Shown one piece after another: positions 8,587 to 19,228 of a DNA stretch of 64,000 nucleotides. The DNA is from Neisseriaceae bacterium (GTDB taxonomy: Bacteria; Pseudomonadota; Gammaproteobacteria; Burkholderiales; Neisseriaceae), in the NCBI GenBank assembly GCA_016864895.1, contig CP046107.1, forward strand, positions 1,433,741 through 1,497,740. Reading direction: 5' to 3'. A program made the position numbers and the translations under genes. Each line of letters begins with the position of its first letter. The first letter of the stretch is position 1. Under the pieces are notes generated by a model. It had not been told where the DNA came from, searched no databases, and saw nothing but the letters and a program-made list of their open reading frames with translations.

Positions 8587-11500
8587 TCATGTTGCTTTTA
8601 CTGTTAAAGAGGTTTCTAGATCTTCAATTTTTTGATAATCAATGTCCCATTTCCATATACCTTTATTTGAATTTTTTTGAACTGCCCTTAAGAATAAATA
8701 TCGAATATAAATATGTTTAATAGGTTTTTGGATTGATTTAAAATAGCGGTGCATAGCTAATGCATAAATAGTTGCTTGAAACTGGTAAGCATGTTTTAAC
8801 ACTTCGGAAAGTAGGCGATCCGTTGTATAGTCTTGTAAATCATTACCCATAAAGTTTGATTTATAGTCAATAATGTACACATCTTCATCATTATATAAAC
8901 CCACCCAGTCAATAAAGCCACTGAGATAAGTTTCATAAATTTTTCCCTGAGGATGAGAAGTATCTGGAATAATAAATTTTTCCAAATTATTATTTTTAAA
9001 CCATTGATTAATAGTTTCTAGTGTAACCTCATTGGGTTGGTAGAACATGAATTCTAGTTCTTTGCTACTGATGTCAGGTGAGAAATTAGTCAGTGTAATT
9101 TCTTTGTTTAATTTAGATTTTAAGGTGTTTTCAATCATTTCTAAAGTAACTTTTGTCAAATCTTCAATTCTATAATACCCATGTAAACCATATTGTATAA
9201 TTCTTTTTCTTATTAATGGTTCATATGCAGATAATGGTTCTTGAAAATTAATTAATTCCAATATTTCATGCCATAAATTTCCTGTTTCAGAACCCTTAGG
9301 GAAAGTGAATATATTTAAGGTAGGTTTTATATTTGTCAAATCTTGTTTCAGTACTTGTGTATCTATTTGTGAAGAATATAAATCAGGTGACTGAGAATTT
9401 TTAATCATGCGACTATAACTAGTGTTTTCTGATAGAGAGTATTGAAAATTTGGTTTATGAATTGTTATAAAGGATGGCTTGTTTAGTTGTACATTTTGAA
9501 AAAAGGTTGGATTAGGTAAATTCTCTTGAAAATCAATGATATTTTCTAAGTCCCGATTGGTTCGATACCAGTTTTGCCAAGCATCCCAGAGGGTTTCAGA
9601 TTCTTTTAAGTAAGGAGAAATCAGATATTGAAGTGGGTTATCAGCATTAAGCTTATCTTGCTCTACATCGTTGGTAAATAGAACTAATTTTTCTTCTGCA
9701 CGAGTAATGGCAACATATAGTCTGCGTATCGCCTCCTGAGCAGCATGTTGGGGTGCTTTGTTTATATTTTTAATATAAGTTAACTGTGGGCTTGAATGTT
9801 CAGATGAGGTATCCAGTTCTAGTAATGGTTTTTGATTTTTTTTCTCAGCATAGTCCCAGAGAAAAGGACAAAATACGATGGGATATTGTAAGCCTTTAGA
9901 GGCATGTATAGTGATAATTCTAACCAAATTCTCATCACTTTCTAGGCGTAAGGTGTTTTCATCTGAAGGTACATTATTTTTTTGGATCTGGTCTTCGAAC
10001 CATTTAATGAGGGTATTGGGATTTTGAAATGAAATTTCTTTTTCTGATAGTATTTCAATAAGTTGGTTAAAATTAGTTAGTGATCTTTCTTGCTCTTGTT
10101 GAATGAGTCGAGTTTCAACACCAATAGATTGAAATAAAAATTGAAATGCAGAATAAATTCCTTTTCCATCCCATACGATAAAGAAATGTTTTAACTGTTG
10201 CAGATAGTATTCTAATTTCTTTTGAGAATTTTGAATTTCATTAATTTCTTTAGCATCAGCATTCCAAAATTGACTACTAAGTAGGTAATTTAATTCTTGA
10301 TAATTCATTTCAATTTCTTGTAAAGATTGAGCTTGGTAAGAAAGGTTACGAGAAAATTTTAATAAACTTAATAAAATCAGCGCCTCTTCTGTATCATAAA
10401 TAGATTCTTTTTCATATTTGACAGAGCGAATGTTTTTATTTAATAACGCATTAGATACTAACTGAGCTTGTATATGTGTGTTAACCAGTATAGCAATGTC
10501 TTTGGCTTCTAACACTCGATTGTCATATTGAATGAGATTTTGCTGTGATTCATTTAGTAACAGGGCAATATAATTAGCACTAGCGTCGGCGGCTAATTGA
10601 CTTAATTTATTTTTATTCTGATATTCTTCATTTAGTCTAATAATAGTTAATGTAGCTAAGGTATTATTTTTTTGTATTATTTTATGATCTTTTCTATACG
10701 CTGTTATGTTGTTATAGGATATATTTTCATTTTTAAAAGGATTACTATTGCTATTGAATAATTTATTAATAAAGGTTACAAGAGGAGACACACTGCGATA
10801 ATTTGTATTCATGGTATAAAAATGAGTGGCATCTTTTTTAGCATTTAGGTAGGCAGTAACATCGGCACCACGAAATTGATAAATAGATTGTTTGGGATCA
10901 CCTATAAAAAAGATTGGAGTAGCATTATTAATAAATAACTTTTGAAATATAGTATATTGAACAGGATCCGTATCTTGAAATTCATCGATTAATACATAAT
11001 GATATTGATGATTTAAGTTATCAATTAGTTGTTTCGTATGGGAAGTATCGCTATTGACAATGGATAAGACGTCAATTAATAGATCGTTAAAACTACGTTC
11101 AATGGTTAGTTTTTTATAGTCTTCTAGACGTTTATCTATGTAATCAATATACTCCAAATACCACTGTGCAATCATTTCATCTTTCTTGTCTTGATAGTTT
11201 TTATATTGTTCAGCAAGAGAAATAATGCAATGGAATGATCTAAAGAGTGTTTGTATTTTTTGTTTGTTGGCTGTTTTTTTTAGAAAATTTTGGTTATTAA
11301 GTTTAAAGCGCAAACAAGCATCCAAATATTTATTGTTAGATAAAGTAGAAAAAATTTTTTGAGGAGATTGTCGGAACATATCAAATAAGGTCTCATAGGT
11401 TCCGAGTTTAAAATAAGTACCACTTAAATCATTTTTTTCTCGTAGTATGGTCAAAAAAGCCTGAATATCATCTTCATTGAGTTGAGAGTGAAGGTTTTTT

Positions 11501-12177
11501 GATAATTGTCGTATATTTAATAAATTGTTTTGGAATTGTTTTTTTTGTAAATTATTCAGAAAATTTTTTTGAATAAGGGGACGTTGTAACCATTGACGAT
11601 TTTCCATATATAGGGATTCAGGTGTAATGTTGTTAATAAAGAAAAACCAACTATTTTCATTACAGGGGGTTATATTTTCTCTAAAAAAATCTTCTGTGAA
11701 AGTACGAACTACTTCGTCGTGATTACTAACTAAACTTAGGTTAAATGGGCTACCACTTAAAAAAGCCTCATCTTTTAGTACAGTTAAGCAAAAACTATGA
11801 ATAGTGTAGATAGTTGCTTCATCAAAGTGGTTTATTTGTTCAGTTAGATGTCGAATAATGTTGGGAATATCCCTATTTTGTTGTTCAAGTTCATGTATTA
11901 ACTGTTTTATAAATGGTTCTATATTTATATTATTTCCTAATAGTGAGTGTTTAATTTGAATTAATCGATCTCTTAAGCGTTGTTTGAGTTCCGCGACAGC
12001 AGCATTTGTGAAAGTAACAACTAGTATTTGGTCAACATGTTTATTTTCTAATACGATTAATCTTGCATAAATTGAAGCAATACCATAGGTTTTCCCAGTA
12101 CCTGCAGATGCTTCTATGGAACTAACGCCGTTAAGTGATATAGTCAGGGGGTCGAAGGTCAAAAGTGTTGTGCTCAT
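8587..12177 (-). CDS. recB: exodeoxyribonuclease V beta subunit
   Basis: RecB is the 3'-5' helicase and nuclease of the RecBCD enzyme, which processes double-strand ends and loads RecA. At 1,196 residues it matches the family. Walker A is EASAGTGKTYGIASI near residue 24; other UvrD-family motifs are VLIDEFQDTDPVQY, FFIGDPKQSIYQFRGAD, ITIHASKGLQYPIVF and RRLYVAITRAEEKL. The C-terminal nuclease carries IIDYKSN at 1102-1108 (Asp1104, Lys1106), so it should be active. It starts two bases after the recC stop, showing translational coupling. No recD lies nearby. Confidence 0.96.
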   Translation of the reverse strand: MSTTLLTFDPLTISLNGVSSIEASAGTGKTYGIASIYARLIVLENKHVDQILVVTFTNAAVAELKQRLRDRLIQIKHSLLGNNINIEPFIKQLIHELEQQNRDIPNIIRHLTEQINHFDEATIYTIHSFCLTVLKDEAFLSGSPFNLSLVSNHDEVVRTFTEDFFRENITPCNENSWFFFINNITPESLYMENRQWLQRPLIQKNFLNNLQKKQFQNNLLNIRQLSKNLHSQLNEDDIQAFLTILREKNDLSGTYFKLGTYETLFDMFRQSPQKIFSTLSNNKYLDACLRFKLNNQNFLKKTANKQKIQTLFRSFHCIISLAEQYKNYQDKKDEMIAQWYLEYIDYIDKRLEDYKKLTIERSFNDLLIDVLSIVNSDTSHTKQLIDNLNHQYHYVLIDEFQDTDPVQYTIFQKLFINNATPIFFIGDPKQSIYQFRGADVTAYLNAKKDATHFYTMNTNYRSVSPLVTFINKLFNSNSNPFKNENISYNNITAYRKDHKIIQKNNTLATLTIIRLNEEYQNKNKLSQLAADASANYIALLLNESQQNLIQYDNRVLEAKDIAILVNTHIQAQLVSNALLNKNIRSVKYEKESIYDTEEALILLSLLKFSRNLSYQAQSLQEIEMNYQELNYLLSSQFWNADAKEINEIQNSQKKLEYYLQQLKHFFIVWDGKGIYSAFQFLFQSIGVETRLIQQEQERSLTNFNQLIEILSEKEISFQNPNTLIKWFEDQIQKNNVPSDENTLRLESDENLVRIITIHASKGLQYPIVFCPFLWDYAEKKNQKPLLELDTSSEHSSPQLTYIKNINKAPQHAAQEAIRRLYVAITRAEEKLVLFTNDVEQDKLNADNPLQYLISPYLKESETLWDAWQNWYRTNRDLENIIDFQENLPNPTFFQNVQLNKPSFITIHKPNFQYSLSENTSYSRMIKNSQSPDLYSSQIDTQVLKQDLTNIKPTLNIFTFPKGSETGNLWHEILELINFQEPLSAYEPLIRKRIIQYGLHGYYRIEDLTKVTLEMIENTLKSKLNKEITLTNFSPDISSKELEFMFYQPNEVTLETINQWFKNNNLEKFIIPDTSHPQGKIYETYLSGFIDWVGLYNDEDVYIIDYKSNFMGNDLQDYTTDRLLSEVLKHAYQFQATIYALAMHRYFKSIQKPIKHIYIRYLFLRAVQKNSNKGIWKWDIDYQKIEDLETSLTVKAT

Positions 12178-12179
12178 AA

Positions 12180-15100
12180 TTAAATCTCAAATTTTTTAAA
12201 CTGTTCAAACATAGGGATTAGTAGTTCTTTAATTAGAGGTAAAAATAATTCATGATTTGTAATTAAATCTTGATTTTTGAAGAGTAATTGATTTTCGAAA
12301 TAACTTAATTCATTCGATTGTTCGAATTCATTTTGTATTGTGGTCAGGTAATTTTCCAACATAGGTTTATTTTTAGTACTTAATTTTTCTCCAATTGTAA
12401 AAGATGTTTTGTAGAAAAAAGGTAATGGTGTTTTAATACCCATTTGCATATATTTAATCCACGATTTTAAATACGTTGTAGCTCTATCTTTGTCCATAGG
12501 TTTAAAATGAATGAATTCATATAATCCTAGTAAGTAACTATCAGTGAGATTCCCCTTGGCTGCATAAATGAGGTGTTTAAGATAAGCTTGTATTAGAAGT
12601 TGATTATTGAATATTTTTCCATAATTGAATACAACTAAATTTTGACCAAAAAGGCTCTCTAGTGAGCCGGATAGGTGAATACCATCGATATTTAATTCAA
12701 TATTAAATCGTGTGTGTGGTAATTTTAGTAGCTCGTGAATGGGTTGATTTTTATTTGGAAGAATACTACGTAACAAGTCGTTTAATTGAGATTCGATACT
12801 AGAAAACCAGGTATTGGCTAATTGCCCAGATGGAAAATAATCAAACTCATAAAACTCTTGTTTTAGTTTAGGTATGTTTTGTTGGTTTACTATTGCATTG
12901 AATAAAGATCGAATAATGAATTGTCCTTTGTCATTTAGTTGAGTACTTTTAATTTTATAGCGATTTTCATAAGGTGTTTTTAACAAAGAAAAAGGTTCAT
13001 TAAAAGAAGATTCTGGTTTAGTATAAGGTGGATAGATAGATAATTCATTTTTTAACCAGTAACGAGTAGGGTTTTTCCAGAATGCTAAGAATTCAGTTAA
13101 AGCTAAGAAAGGATTTGTTTTTTCTTTGATAAGATAACCAGCTAAAAAATCTTTTATAACTCTATTTTTTGCTTGATAAGCATTTAAATAGCTTGTTTGA
13201 TAATTAATCAAAGTAGTTGGTGCTTCAAAGTATTTCTTGGAAAAGTTTTGTAAGGGATGTTGAGTAATCCACTTTTCTTGAAGTATTTTATTGTCAATAT
13301 GTGTCATATCTTCTACTAGGTTGATGATCTCATTTATCAATGGAGAGGGATTTAATATTTCATTTCTGTCTATGCTACGACCTATATATGATATATAAAG
13401 TGCTTGTTGGGTACTGATCAGAGTCTCTAAGAATAAATATCTATCATCTTCACGACGGGATAAATCCCCTGGTTCTCTATTTTTCTGAATTAAATCAAAA
13501 GATGAATGAATATTCCTTCTAGGAAAAGATTGATCATTCATACCAATTAATGCCACAAATTTAAAAGGAATAGTACGCATTGGCATTAAACTGGCAAAGG
13601 TAATTCCTTTGTTCAAAAATCCTGCATTTGAGATAGTATTGATAGATGATTGAAGGATATATCTAAAGGTATTGTAATTAATATCATTGTTAAATTTGGC
13701 TAGTTCAATAGATTTATTTAGTTGGACTAGTTGATTAAAAAAAGTTTCTTGAGCGGTTTTATTTTCTAGAGTGATCTTAATCAGTGATAGACTGATATTT
13801 TTTATTTCTTCAATCCATTGACTCATAGATAGCATCTTATGATGTGTTTTCTGATAAATATTTTCTAGGACATTGATGAAAGGAAGTAATTTTTCTTTAA
13901 TTACTGATTTAAATTTGGACTTTGTATTGGCAATTTCTTCCTGATTGGGATTAAATTCTAAACAGAGATTTTCAAAATTAAATAATGAAGACTTGGGATA
14001 ATTTTCATTGATAATAATTTGTAGATTCTTAATTCCTTTATCCCAAGTGAACTGGTGGTTATTTGCTTTATAAGTTTGGCGATGTTCTTGGTTCAAACCC
14101 CAGCTTATGTTTAATTTATCTAGAATAAAGTGAATTATCTTAAGTTCATAATTAGAAATAGAGAAATGATCCCTAATGTGTATATTTTTTAATAACTCTA
14201 GAACACAATTGACTTCAAAACGACTATCTATGAATTTTAGTATTGCTTCAATTGCTGTGTAGTAAGGCTGATCACTTTTAACTTTTACATCAGAGACAGA
14301 ATAGGTAAGAGGTATTTCATCTTGTGTATAGGATCCGAAGATTCCATTGATATAGGGCAGATACTGTTCGATATTAGGACTTAGAATAGCAATATCTTCT
14401 AGTTTTATTTCGGGATGGGTTTTTAAATAATGAATTAGGTAGTTTTTTAGAATTTGTAATTCTCTAACTGGGCTATGTGCAGCCTGAATGGTTAAGGAAT
14501 CATCATGACTGAGTTTTTCATAACTATTGAATAAATCAGAAAGGTCACTAGGATGGTTTAAACATAGAATATCATTCTGAATTTTTTGTAGTAGACTGGC
14601 AGGTTGCTCATTTGATCTTAAACTATATAATTCCTGTTCTAAAACTGCTGGATAGTTAAGTAAAATTCGGAAAAAATCTCTACCTTGATGGCCTAAAGAA
14701 TCCAATAAGGGGTGTATTAACTGGGAGTCAGTCCAGTTTTCTTGGCAAGGACTTAAAATAAAAAGATGCACCGGAATGTGGTTAGACAATAGATCGATTA
14801 GTTCAAGGTATAATGTTGCTAATGAGGTAATACTAAATAGGTTAACCCTTTTAGGAAGTTGAATACCTTTTTGTAACTCCGGTGCTTTTAAAATATTTTT
14901 TAAGTGAGACCACACAGTGACGAGATGATAATTATCTAATTCCTGTGCTAAATATAACCATAAGTCTTTCTGCCATGATTGCTCTTTACCTGTAATACCT
15001 TCCATCAATTGATTATTAGACCAAGATTCAATCCATTTAGGTCTATAGATCATATAATGGTTAAACAATTGAGCTAACTCTTTTGCCAAGTCAAAAGAAG

Positions 15101-15479
15101 CAATATGATGTTTACTAATATAATCATGAGTATGATGGTAGATATTGGGATAATCATTTTCAAAAGTAGGAGATTCAAATAGTGATAAAATTTTCCAAAG
15201 TATAATTTCAGGTTGAAAAAAATTGGGCTTTTGTTTTAGTTCTGGTAGGCATCTTTGAGCAATATCCCAAAAGAATGCACCCGGTTTTTCAAAAGAAAGA
15301 TGAACAACAACACCTAAATCTTTACTTAATTTTTTTTTAATATACTGCTCCATTCCTTGTGTGTAGACAACGATAGGTTCTGTTTGGAAAGGATTCTTAT
15401 CTAGAAGATAAAATTTTCCGAGTAAAGAAATTAAGGAATCAAGTTGGTTAGATTTATGGATAGAGAGCTTTTCAGACAT
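12180..15479 (-). CDS. recC: exodeoxyribonuclease V gamma subunit
   Basis: RecC is the Chi-recognising scaffold of RecBCD, a helicase-like protein without ATPase motifs. The 1,099-residue protein has family segments such as VVYTQGMEQYIKKKLS near the N-terminus, the FSITSLATLYLELIDLLS region, and FVALIGMNDQSFPRRNIHSSFDLI before RREDDRYLFLETLIS. It is the first gene of the recC-recB unit, divergent from the DnaJ-like gene at 15726, leaving a 246-bp shared upstream region. Confidence 0.94.
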   Translation of the reverse strand: MSEKLSIHKSNQLDSLISLLGKFYLLDKNPFQTEPIVVYTQGMEQYIKKKLSKDLGVVVHLSFEKPGAFFWDIAQRCLPELKQKPNFFQPEIILWKILSLFESPTFENDYPNIYHHTHDYISKHHIASFDLAKELAQLFNHYMIYRPKWIESWSNNQLMEGITGKEQSWQKDLWLYLAQELDNYHLVTVWSHLKNILKAPELQKGIQLPKRVNLFSITSLATLYLELIDLLSNHIPVHLFILSPCQENWTDSQLIHPLLDSLGHQGRDFFRILLNYPAVLEQELYSLRSNEQPASLLQKIQNDILCLNHPSDLSDLFNSYEKLSHDDSLTIQAAHSPVRELQILKNYLIHYLKTHPEIKLEDIAILSPNIEQYLPYINGIFGSYTQDEIPLTYSVSDVKVKSDQPYYTAIEAILKFIDSRFEVNCVLELLKNIHIRDHFSISNYELKIIHFILDKLNISWGLNQEHRQTYKANNHQFTWDKGIKNLQIIINENYPKSSLFNFENLCLEFNPNQEEIANTKSKFKSVIKEKLLPFINVLENIYQKTHHKMLSMSQWIEEIKNISLSLIKITLENKTAQETFFNQLVQLNKSIELAKFNNDINYNTFRYILQSSINTISNAGFLNKGITFASLMPMRTIPFKFVALIGMNDQSFPRRNIHSSFDLIQKNREPGDLSRREDDRYLFLETLISTQQALYISYIGRSIDRNEILNPSPLINEIINLVEDMTHIDNKILQEKWITQHPLQNFSKKYFEAPTTLINYQTSYLNAYQAKNRVIKDFLAGYLIKEKTNPFLALTEFLAFWKNPTRYWLKNELSIYPPYTKPESSFNEPFSLLKTPYENRYKIKSTQLNDKGQFIIRSLFNAIVNQQNIPKLKQEFYEFDYFPSGQLANTWFSSIESQLNDLLRSILPNKNQPIHELLKLPHTRFNIELNIDGIHLSGSLESLFGQNLVVFNYGKIFNNQLLIQAYLKHLIYAAKGNLTDSYLLGLYEFIHFKPMDKDRATTYLKSWIKYMQMGIKTPLPFFYKTSFTIGEKLSTKNKPMLENYLTTIQNEFEQSNELSYFENQLLFKNQDLITNHELFLPLIKELLIPMFEQFKKFEI

Positions 15480-15725
15480 AATTTGTGATTTGACAGGTAA
15501 ATAAATTTAAGAAGTTTAATTTAACTAAAATGGGTATAGTCTACAGTATAAAACAAATATAAAAATGTATTAATGAAAAAAGGTTAATGTGGGTAACAAA
15601 TAATTTATAGTATAAAATTATGATCAAATCCAGGGACTTGGGGAAAATGGAATGGTACGGGAATTTCACAGCCCTAGAGAAAGATTTACTACAAAAAAAG
15701 AAAAAAATGAAACAGGACTTTACAT

Positions 15726-16829
15726 ATGAGTAAGAAAATGTATGAAGATTTTGAACAGAAGAATCAATCTATTTACCAAAAATGGAATGCATACAAAGAC
15801 AAAATTTATTATGGGGTTCAGAGTGTTAGGGTATATATGAGACAGTCAGCGTCTATCTTATGGCAACTGATAGTGCAATCAATGCCTATATTCTTCATTA
15901 TTTTTTTCTTCAGTTACAATGTTAAATTTACCTTCATTTTGACAATATTTTTTATTCTGGTAAATTTTTTCCGTATTCAAAAAGCTAATCGGCCAGTGAG
16001 AATAAGATCAGAATTCTTTTTCGGAGACTTGAGTGGTGTTCAATATTATTTAATGGTCACCTTTTATGTTTTAGGTGCTATGTCTAAGGCTAAAGGAAGA
16101 GTTACTCAGAATGATATTAAATATGCTGAGGATTTGATGATGCAATGTCAAGTAGACGCTTCAATACGTCAAATTTTAATGAAAGTTTTCAATCAAGGTC
16201 GAGATGGGACGTATAATATTAACGGAGTGATCGCAGAATTTTGCCAGATTTTTAGGAATAGGGGGCAAAGCCTGGCTTATTTTTTCGAATACCAACTGAA
16301 TGCTGCAATGCAAGATGAAAAATTACAAATTGAGGAGTTGTCTATTTTACAAACAATAGCAGCTCACATGGGTATGGCGAATTCTACTTTTGAACAGAAG
16401 ATTAGAAGTGCAAAAGCAAGTTATCGAACCAAATCTTTTTATTCTTTTTATCAACAAGCAAATTCTGGACAGAGCGGTTATACATCCCATGGATGGAATA
16501 GTTCCTCTGGTTATAGATCCTCAGATTATAGTGGTCATCGAGCTTCTAGTGGTGGTTATGGATCATACGGACAAGGTCAGGGATATAGGGATCATCATAG
16601 ACAATCTAGCCAGTCTCAATTACAAGATGCATATGACATTCTGGGTGTGAAAGAAACGGATGATTTCGATAAAGTTAAAAGAGCATATCGTAAATTGATT
16701 AAGCAATATCATCCAGATAAATATGTATCACAGGATGTACCTGAGGCAGTAAAAGAACAGGCAAATCAAAAAAGTCAGGAAATTATTAGTGCTTATAATT
16801 TAATCTGTAAAGTTAGGGGCGATAAATAA
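15726..16829 (+). CDS. djlA: DjlA-like TerB/DnaJ membrane co-chaperone, copy 1
   Basis: DjlA-type proteins are anchored in the inner membrane and stimulate DnaK through a C-terminal J domain. This 367-residue copy has a hydrophobic region at about residues 48-85, a TerB-like helical domain (about 95-220), a Gly/Ser/Tyr-rich linker (about 235-300) and a J domain with the HPD triad (KQYHPDKY). The order matches DjlA. A paralog follows 190 bp downstream. Symbol use is by domain order; orthology is inferred. Confidence 0.85.
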   Translation: MSKKMYEDFEQKNQSIYQKWNAYKDKIYYGVQSVRVYMRQSASILWQLIVQSMPIFFIIFFFSYNVKFTFILTIFFILVNFFRIQKANRPVRIRSEFFFGDLSGVQYYLMVTFYVLGAMSKAKGRVTQNDIKYAEDLMMQCQVDASIRQILMKVFNQGRDGTYNINGVIAEFCQIFRNRGQSLAYFFEYQLNAAMQDEKLQIEELSILQTIAAHMGMANSTFEQKIRSAKASYRTKSFYSFYQQANSGQSGYTSHGWNSSSGYRSSDYSGHRASSGGYGSYGQGQGYRDHHRQSSQSQLQDAYDILGVKETDDFDKVKRAYRKLIKQYHPDKYVSQDVPEAVKEQANQKSQEIISAYNLICKVRGDK

Positions 16830-17020
16830 TTTCGGGTATAAATTAAAATTAATTAACATTAGTAGCTATGAGAAATTTTGTGGTGTATTTTTTGTTAGTG
16901 ACGATTTAAGTAATGTTCTTAAATTAAGAGATAATTTTGGTGTAAAATAGTATTATTAATGGCAATTGTTAGAACATACATTTGATCAATCATCGTCATT
17001 TTACTCATTGATATGGTGAT

Positions 17021-17935
17021 ATGTTTATATTTTTAAAAACTGTTTTGGTTTATCTTGCGTTATGTGTTGTGACGGGAGGATATAGCTTTTCTTTGTGGAT
17101 GGTTTTGGTTGCTTACTTTATTAATGTGGAAGCAAAGCGTAACTTAAGTGTGAGCTATATTCGTTCTCGATTCTTTCCTGGAGAATTGACACTTTTAGAA
17201 TACCACATTATGGTTGTTTTTTATGTCTTAGGATGTGTCACTAAAGCAAAGGGGATAGTGACTAAGGAAGATATCCAATATGCAGAAAACTTGATGACTG
17301 AATTCAAGGTGGGATCAGATAACACCATGAAAATATTGCTGATTAATAGTTTTAATAAAGGGAAATTAAACACATATGATTTAAGTCAAGTGATAGTAGA
17401 ATTTTGTAGTTTTTTTAAAGATAATCCACGAGCAAAATCTTATCTTTTTGATTATCAACTGACAGCAGTTGTGAAAGACGGCCAATTATTGGATAAAGAA
17501 TTAGAAGTTTTGACCATAATTGCTAAGCAAATTGGAATGAGTGCTTATTCATTCAATAAAAAAATTAAGAGTGCAGAGGATTGTTATCAATTTAAACAAC
17601 GTTTTAATCATCAAAGTATGGGTAGAGGTTCTGAGTGTCAAGATGATAAAGAAAAGTCATATAATCATCAGTATCAACAAGATAAATCGTATTATTATCA
17701 CTATCAAGCTAACATGGATAATGACATACGAAATAAATTTGATGTTTTAGGTGTTAAAGAATATGATGATTATGTGACAGTTAAAAAGGCTTATCGTATG
17801 CTTATTAATGAGTATCATCCTGATAAATTTGTTTCTAAAGATGTTCCTTTGGCAATAGTGAATAAAGCCAAGGAAAAAAGTCAGGAAGTAATTGGGGCTT
17901 ATGATTTAATCTGTAGAATTAAAGGATGGAAATAG
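17021..17935 (+). CDS. DjlA-like TerB/DnaJ membrane co-chaperone, copy 2
   Basis: A 304-residue paralog of the upstream gene: an N-terminal hydrophobic segment (residues 2-34), a TerB-like domain with matching landmarks (VVFYVLGCVTKAKG against VTFYVLGAMSKAKG), and a C-terminal J domain with HPD (NEYHPDKF). The linker differs, being rich in His, Tyr, Gln, Lys and Asp instead of Gly/Ser. It lacks about 45 N-terminal residues present in copy 1. The stop is four bases before tusA, so the two are probably cotranscribed. Confidence 0.82.
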   Translation: MFIFLKTVLVYLALCVVTGGYSFSLWMVLVAYFINVEAKRNLSVSYIRSRFFPGELTLLEYHIMVVFYVLGCVTKAKGIVTKEDIQYAENLMTEFKVGSDNTMKILLINSFNKGKLNTYDLSQVIVEFCSFFKDNPRAKSYLFDYQLTAVVKDGQLLDKELEVLTIIAKQIGMSAYSFNKKIKSAEDCYQFKQRFNHQSMGRGSECQDDKEKSYNHQYQQDKSYYYHYQANMDNDIRNKFDVLGVKEYDDYVTVKKAYRMLINEYHPDKFVSKDVPLAIVNKAKEKSQEVIGAYDLICRIKGWK

Positions 17936-17939
17936 TAGT

Positions 17940-18161
17940 ATGGAAACTCTAGATGTCAAAGGTTTAAGGTGTCCAATACCAATTTTGAAAGCCAAAAAGG
18001 CATTGGCAGGATTGGAATCAGGAGATGTTTTATCTGTGTTAACAACTGATGAAAGTGCTCCAACTGATTTTAAACAATTTTGCTTTCAAACAGGACATCA
18101 ACTATTAGAATGTAGTATGAAGGAATTAGGGTATTATCAGATTATTATTAAACACAGGTAA
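17940..18161 (+). CDS. tusA: TusA/SirA family sulfur carrier
   Basis: A 73-residue protein with the family motif [15 protein letters not shown]; Cys11 would carry the persulfide. TusA relays sulfur from cysteine desulfurase for tRNA thiolation and related pathways. The compact size and the C-terminal strand (YYQIIIKHR) fit. It sits between a DjlA paralog and pyrC with gaps of four and eight bases. Other SirA-like family members exist, so the exact role is inferred. Confidence 0.85.
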   Translation: METLDVKGLRCPIPILKAKKALAGLESGDVLSVLTTDESAPTDFKQFCFQTGHQLLECSMKELGYYQIIIKHR

Positions 18162-18169
18162 AAAGATTA

Positions 18170-19228
18170 ATGCATATTAACAGAATTTCTATTGTGAGAC
18201 CTGATGATTGGCATTTACATATTAGAGATGGTGATATGATGAGGGCAGTCATACCATTTTCCAGCCAAAAAATGGCTAGAGCGGTGATAATGCCGAATTT
18301 AATTCCTCCTGTTGTTGATGCCCAGCAAGCTTTAGCTTACAAAGAAAGAATTATGTCATCTGTACCTAAAAAAGATTCATTTGAGGCATTAATGACTTTA
18401 TATTTGACTGACAGAACCAATGTTGACATAGTGCGACAAGCACATCGTGCAGGTATTGTTGCTTTTAAATTATATCCTCAAGGAGCAACAACGAATTCTG
18501 AGTCTGGCGTAACAGATATTTTCAAATTATTAGCTGTGTTAGAAGAAATGCAAAAATTAGGTATTTTACTGTTAGTTCATGGTGAAGTGACAGATAAAGA
18601 GATTGATATTTTTGATAGAGAAAAGGTTTTTATTGATAGAGTATTAATTCCTATTAGAAAAAAATTACCTGAATTGAAGATTGTTTTTGAGCATATCACT
18701 ACTGCGGAAGCCGTCTCTTTTATTGAGGCAAGTGATAATTATTTGGCAGCGACTGTCACACCACACCATTTACTATTTAGTAGAAATGATATGTTGGTTG
18801 GGGGCGTTAAACCTCATTACTATTGTTTACCAATTCTTAAACGGGAATCACATCGAAAAGCTTTGTTACGAGGTGTAACAGGGAAGCATGGTCATAAATT
18901 TTTTGCAGGTACAGATAGTGCACCCCATAGGCAAGATCAAAAGGAATCATCTTGTGGTTGTGCAGGTATTTTTAATGCACCTATTGCACTAGAATTATAT
19001 ACTGAAATTTTTGAGAAAGTTGATGCATTAGATCAGTTAGAAAACTTTGTCTCTATTAATGGCCCTATTTTTTATGGGTTACCTATTAACAGTGAAAAGG
19101 TAACTTTGATAAAGGAGCCATACCAAGTACCAGAATTCTACGAAGTTAATGGAGAAAAGCTCATACCATTTTTAGCGGGTAAAGAGGTTGCATGGCGATT
19201 GGTAAATAATGAAGAAGCAATATATTGA
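18170..19228 (+). CDS. pyrC: dihydroorotase
   Basis: PyrC closes carbamoyl-aspartate to dihydroorotate in pyrimidine synthesis. The 352-residue protein is the E. coli-like homodimeric class: [10 protein letters not shown] near residue 14 gives the His-x-His zinc ligands, [11 protein letters not shown] holds the carboxylated lysine, then VHGEV, FEHITT and the late [10 protein letters not shown] with the catalytic Asp. Its 3' end overlaps the next gene by 20 bases, which suggests coupled translation. Confidence 0.96.
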   Translation: MHINRISIVRPDDWHLHIRDGDMMRAVIPFSSQKMARAVIMPNLIPPVVDAQQALAYKERIMSSVPKKDSFEALMTLYLTDRTNVDIVRQAHRAGIVAFKLYPQGATTNSESGVTDIFKLLAVLEEMQKLGILLLVHGEVTDKEIDIFDREKVFIDRVLIPIRKKLPELKIVFEHITTAEAVSFIEASDNYLAATVTPHHLLFSRNDMLVGGVKPHYYCLPILKRESHRKALLRGVTGKHGHKFFAGTDSAPHRQDQKESSCGCAGIFNAPIALELYTEIFEKVDALDQLENFVSINGPIFYGLPINSEKVTLIKEPYQVPEFYEVNGEKLIPFLAGKEVAWRLVNNEEAIY

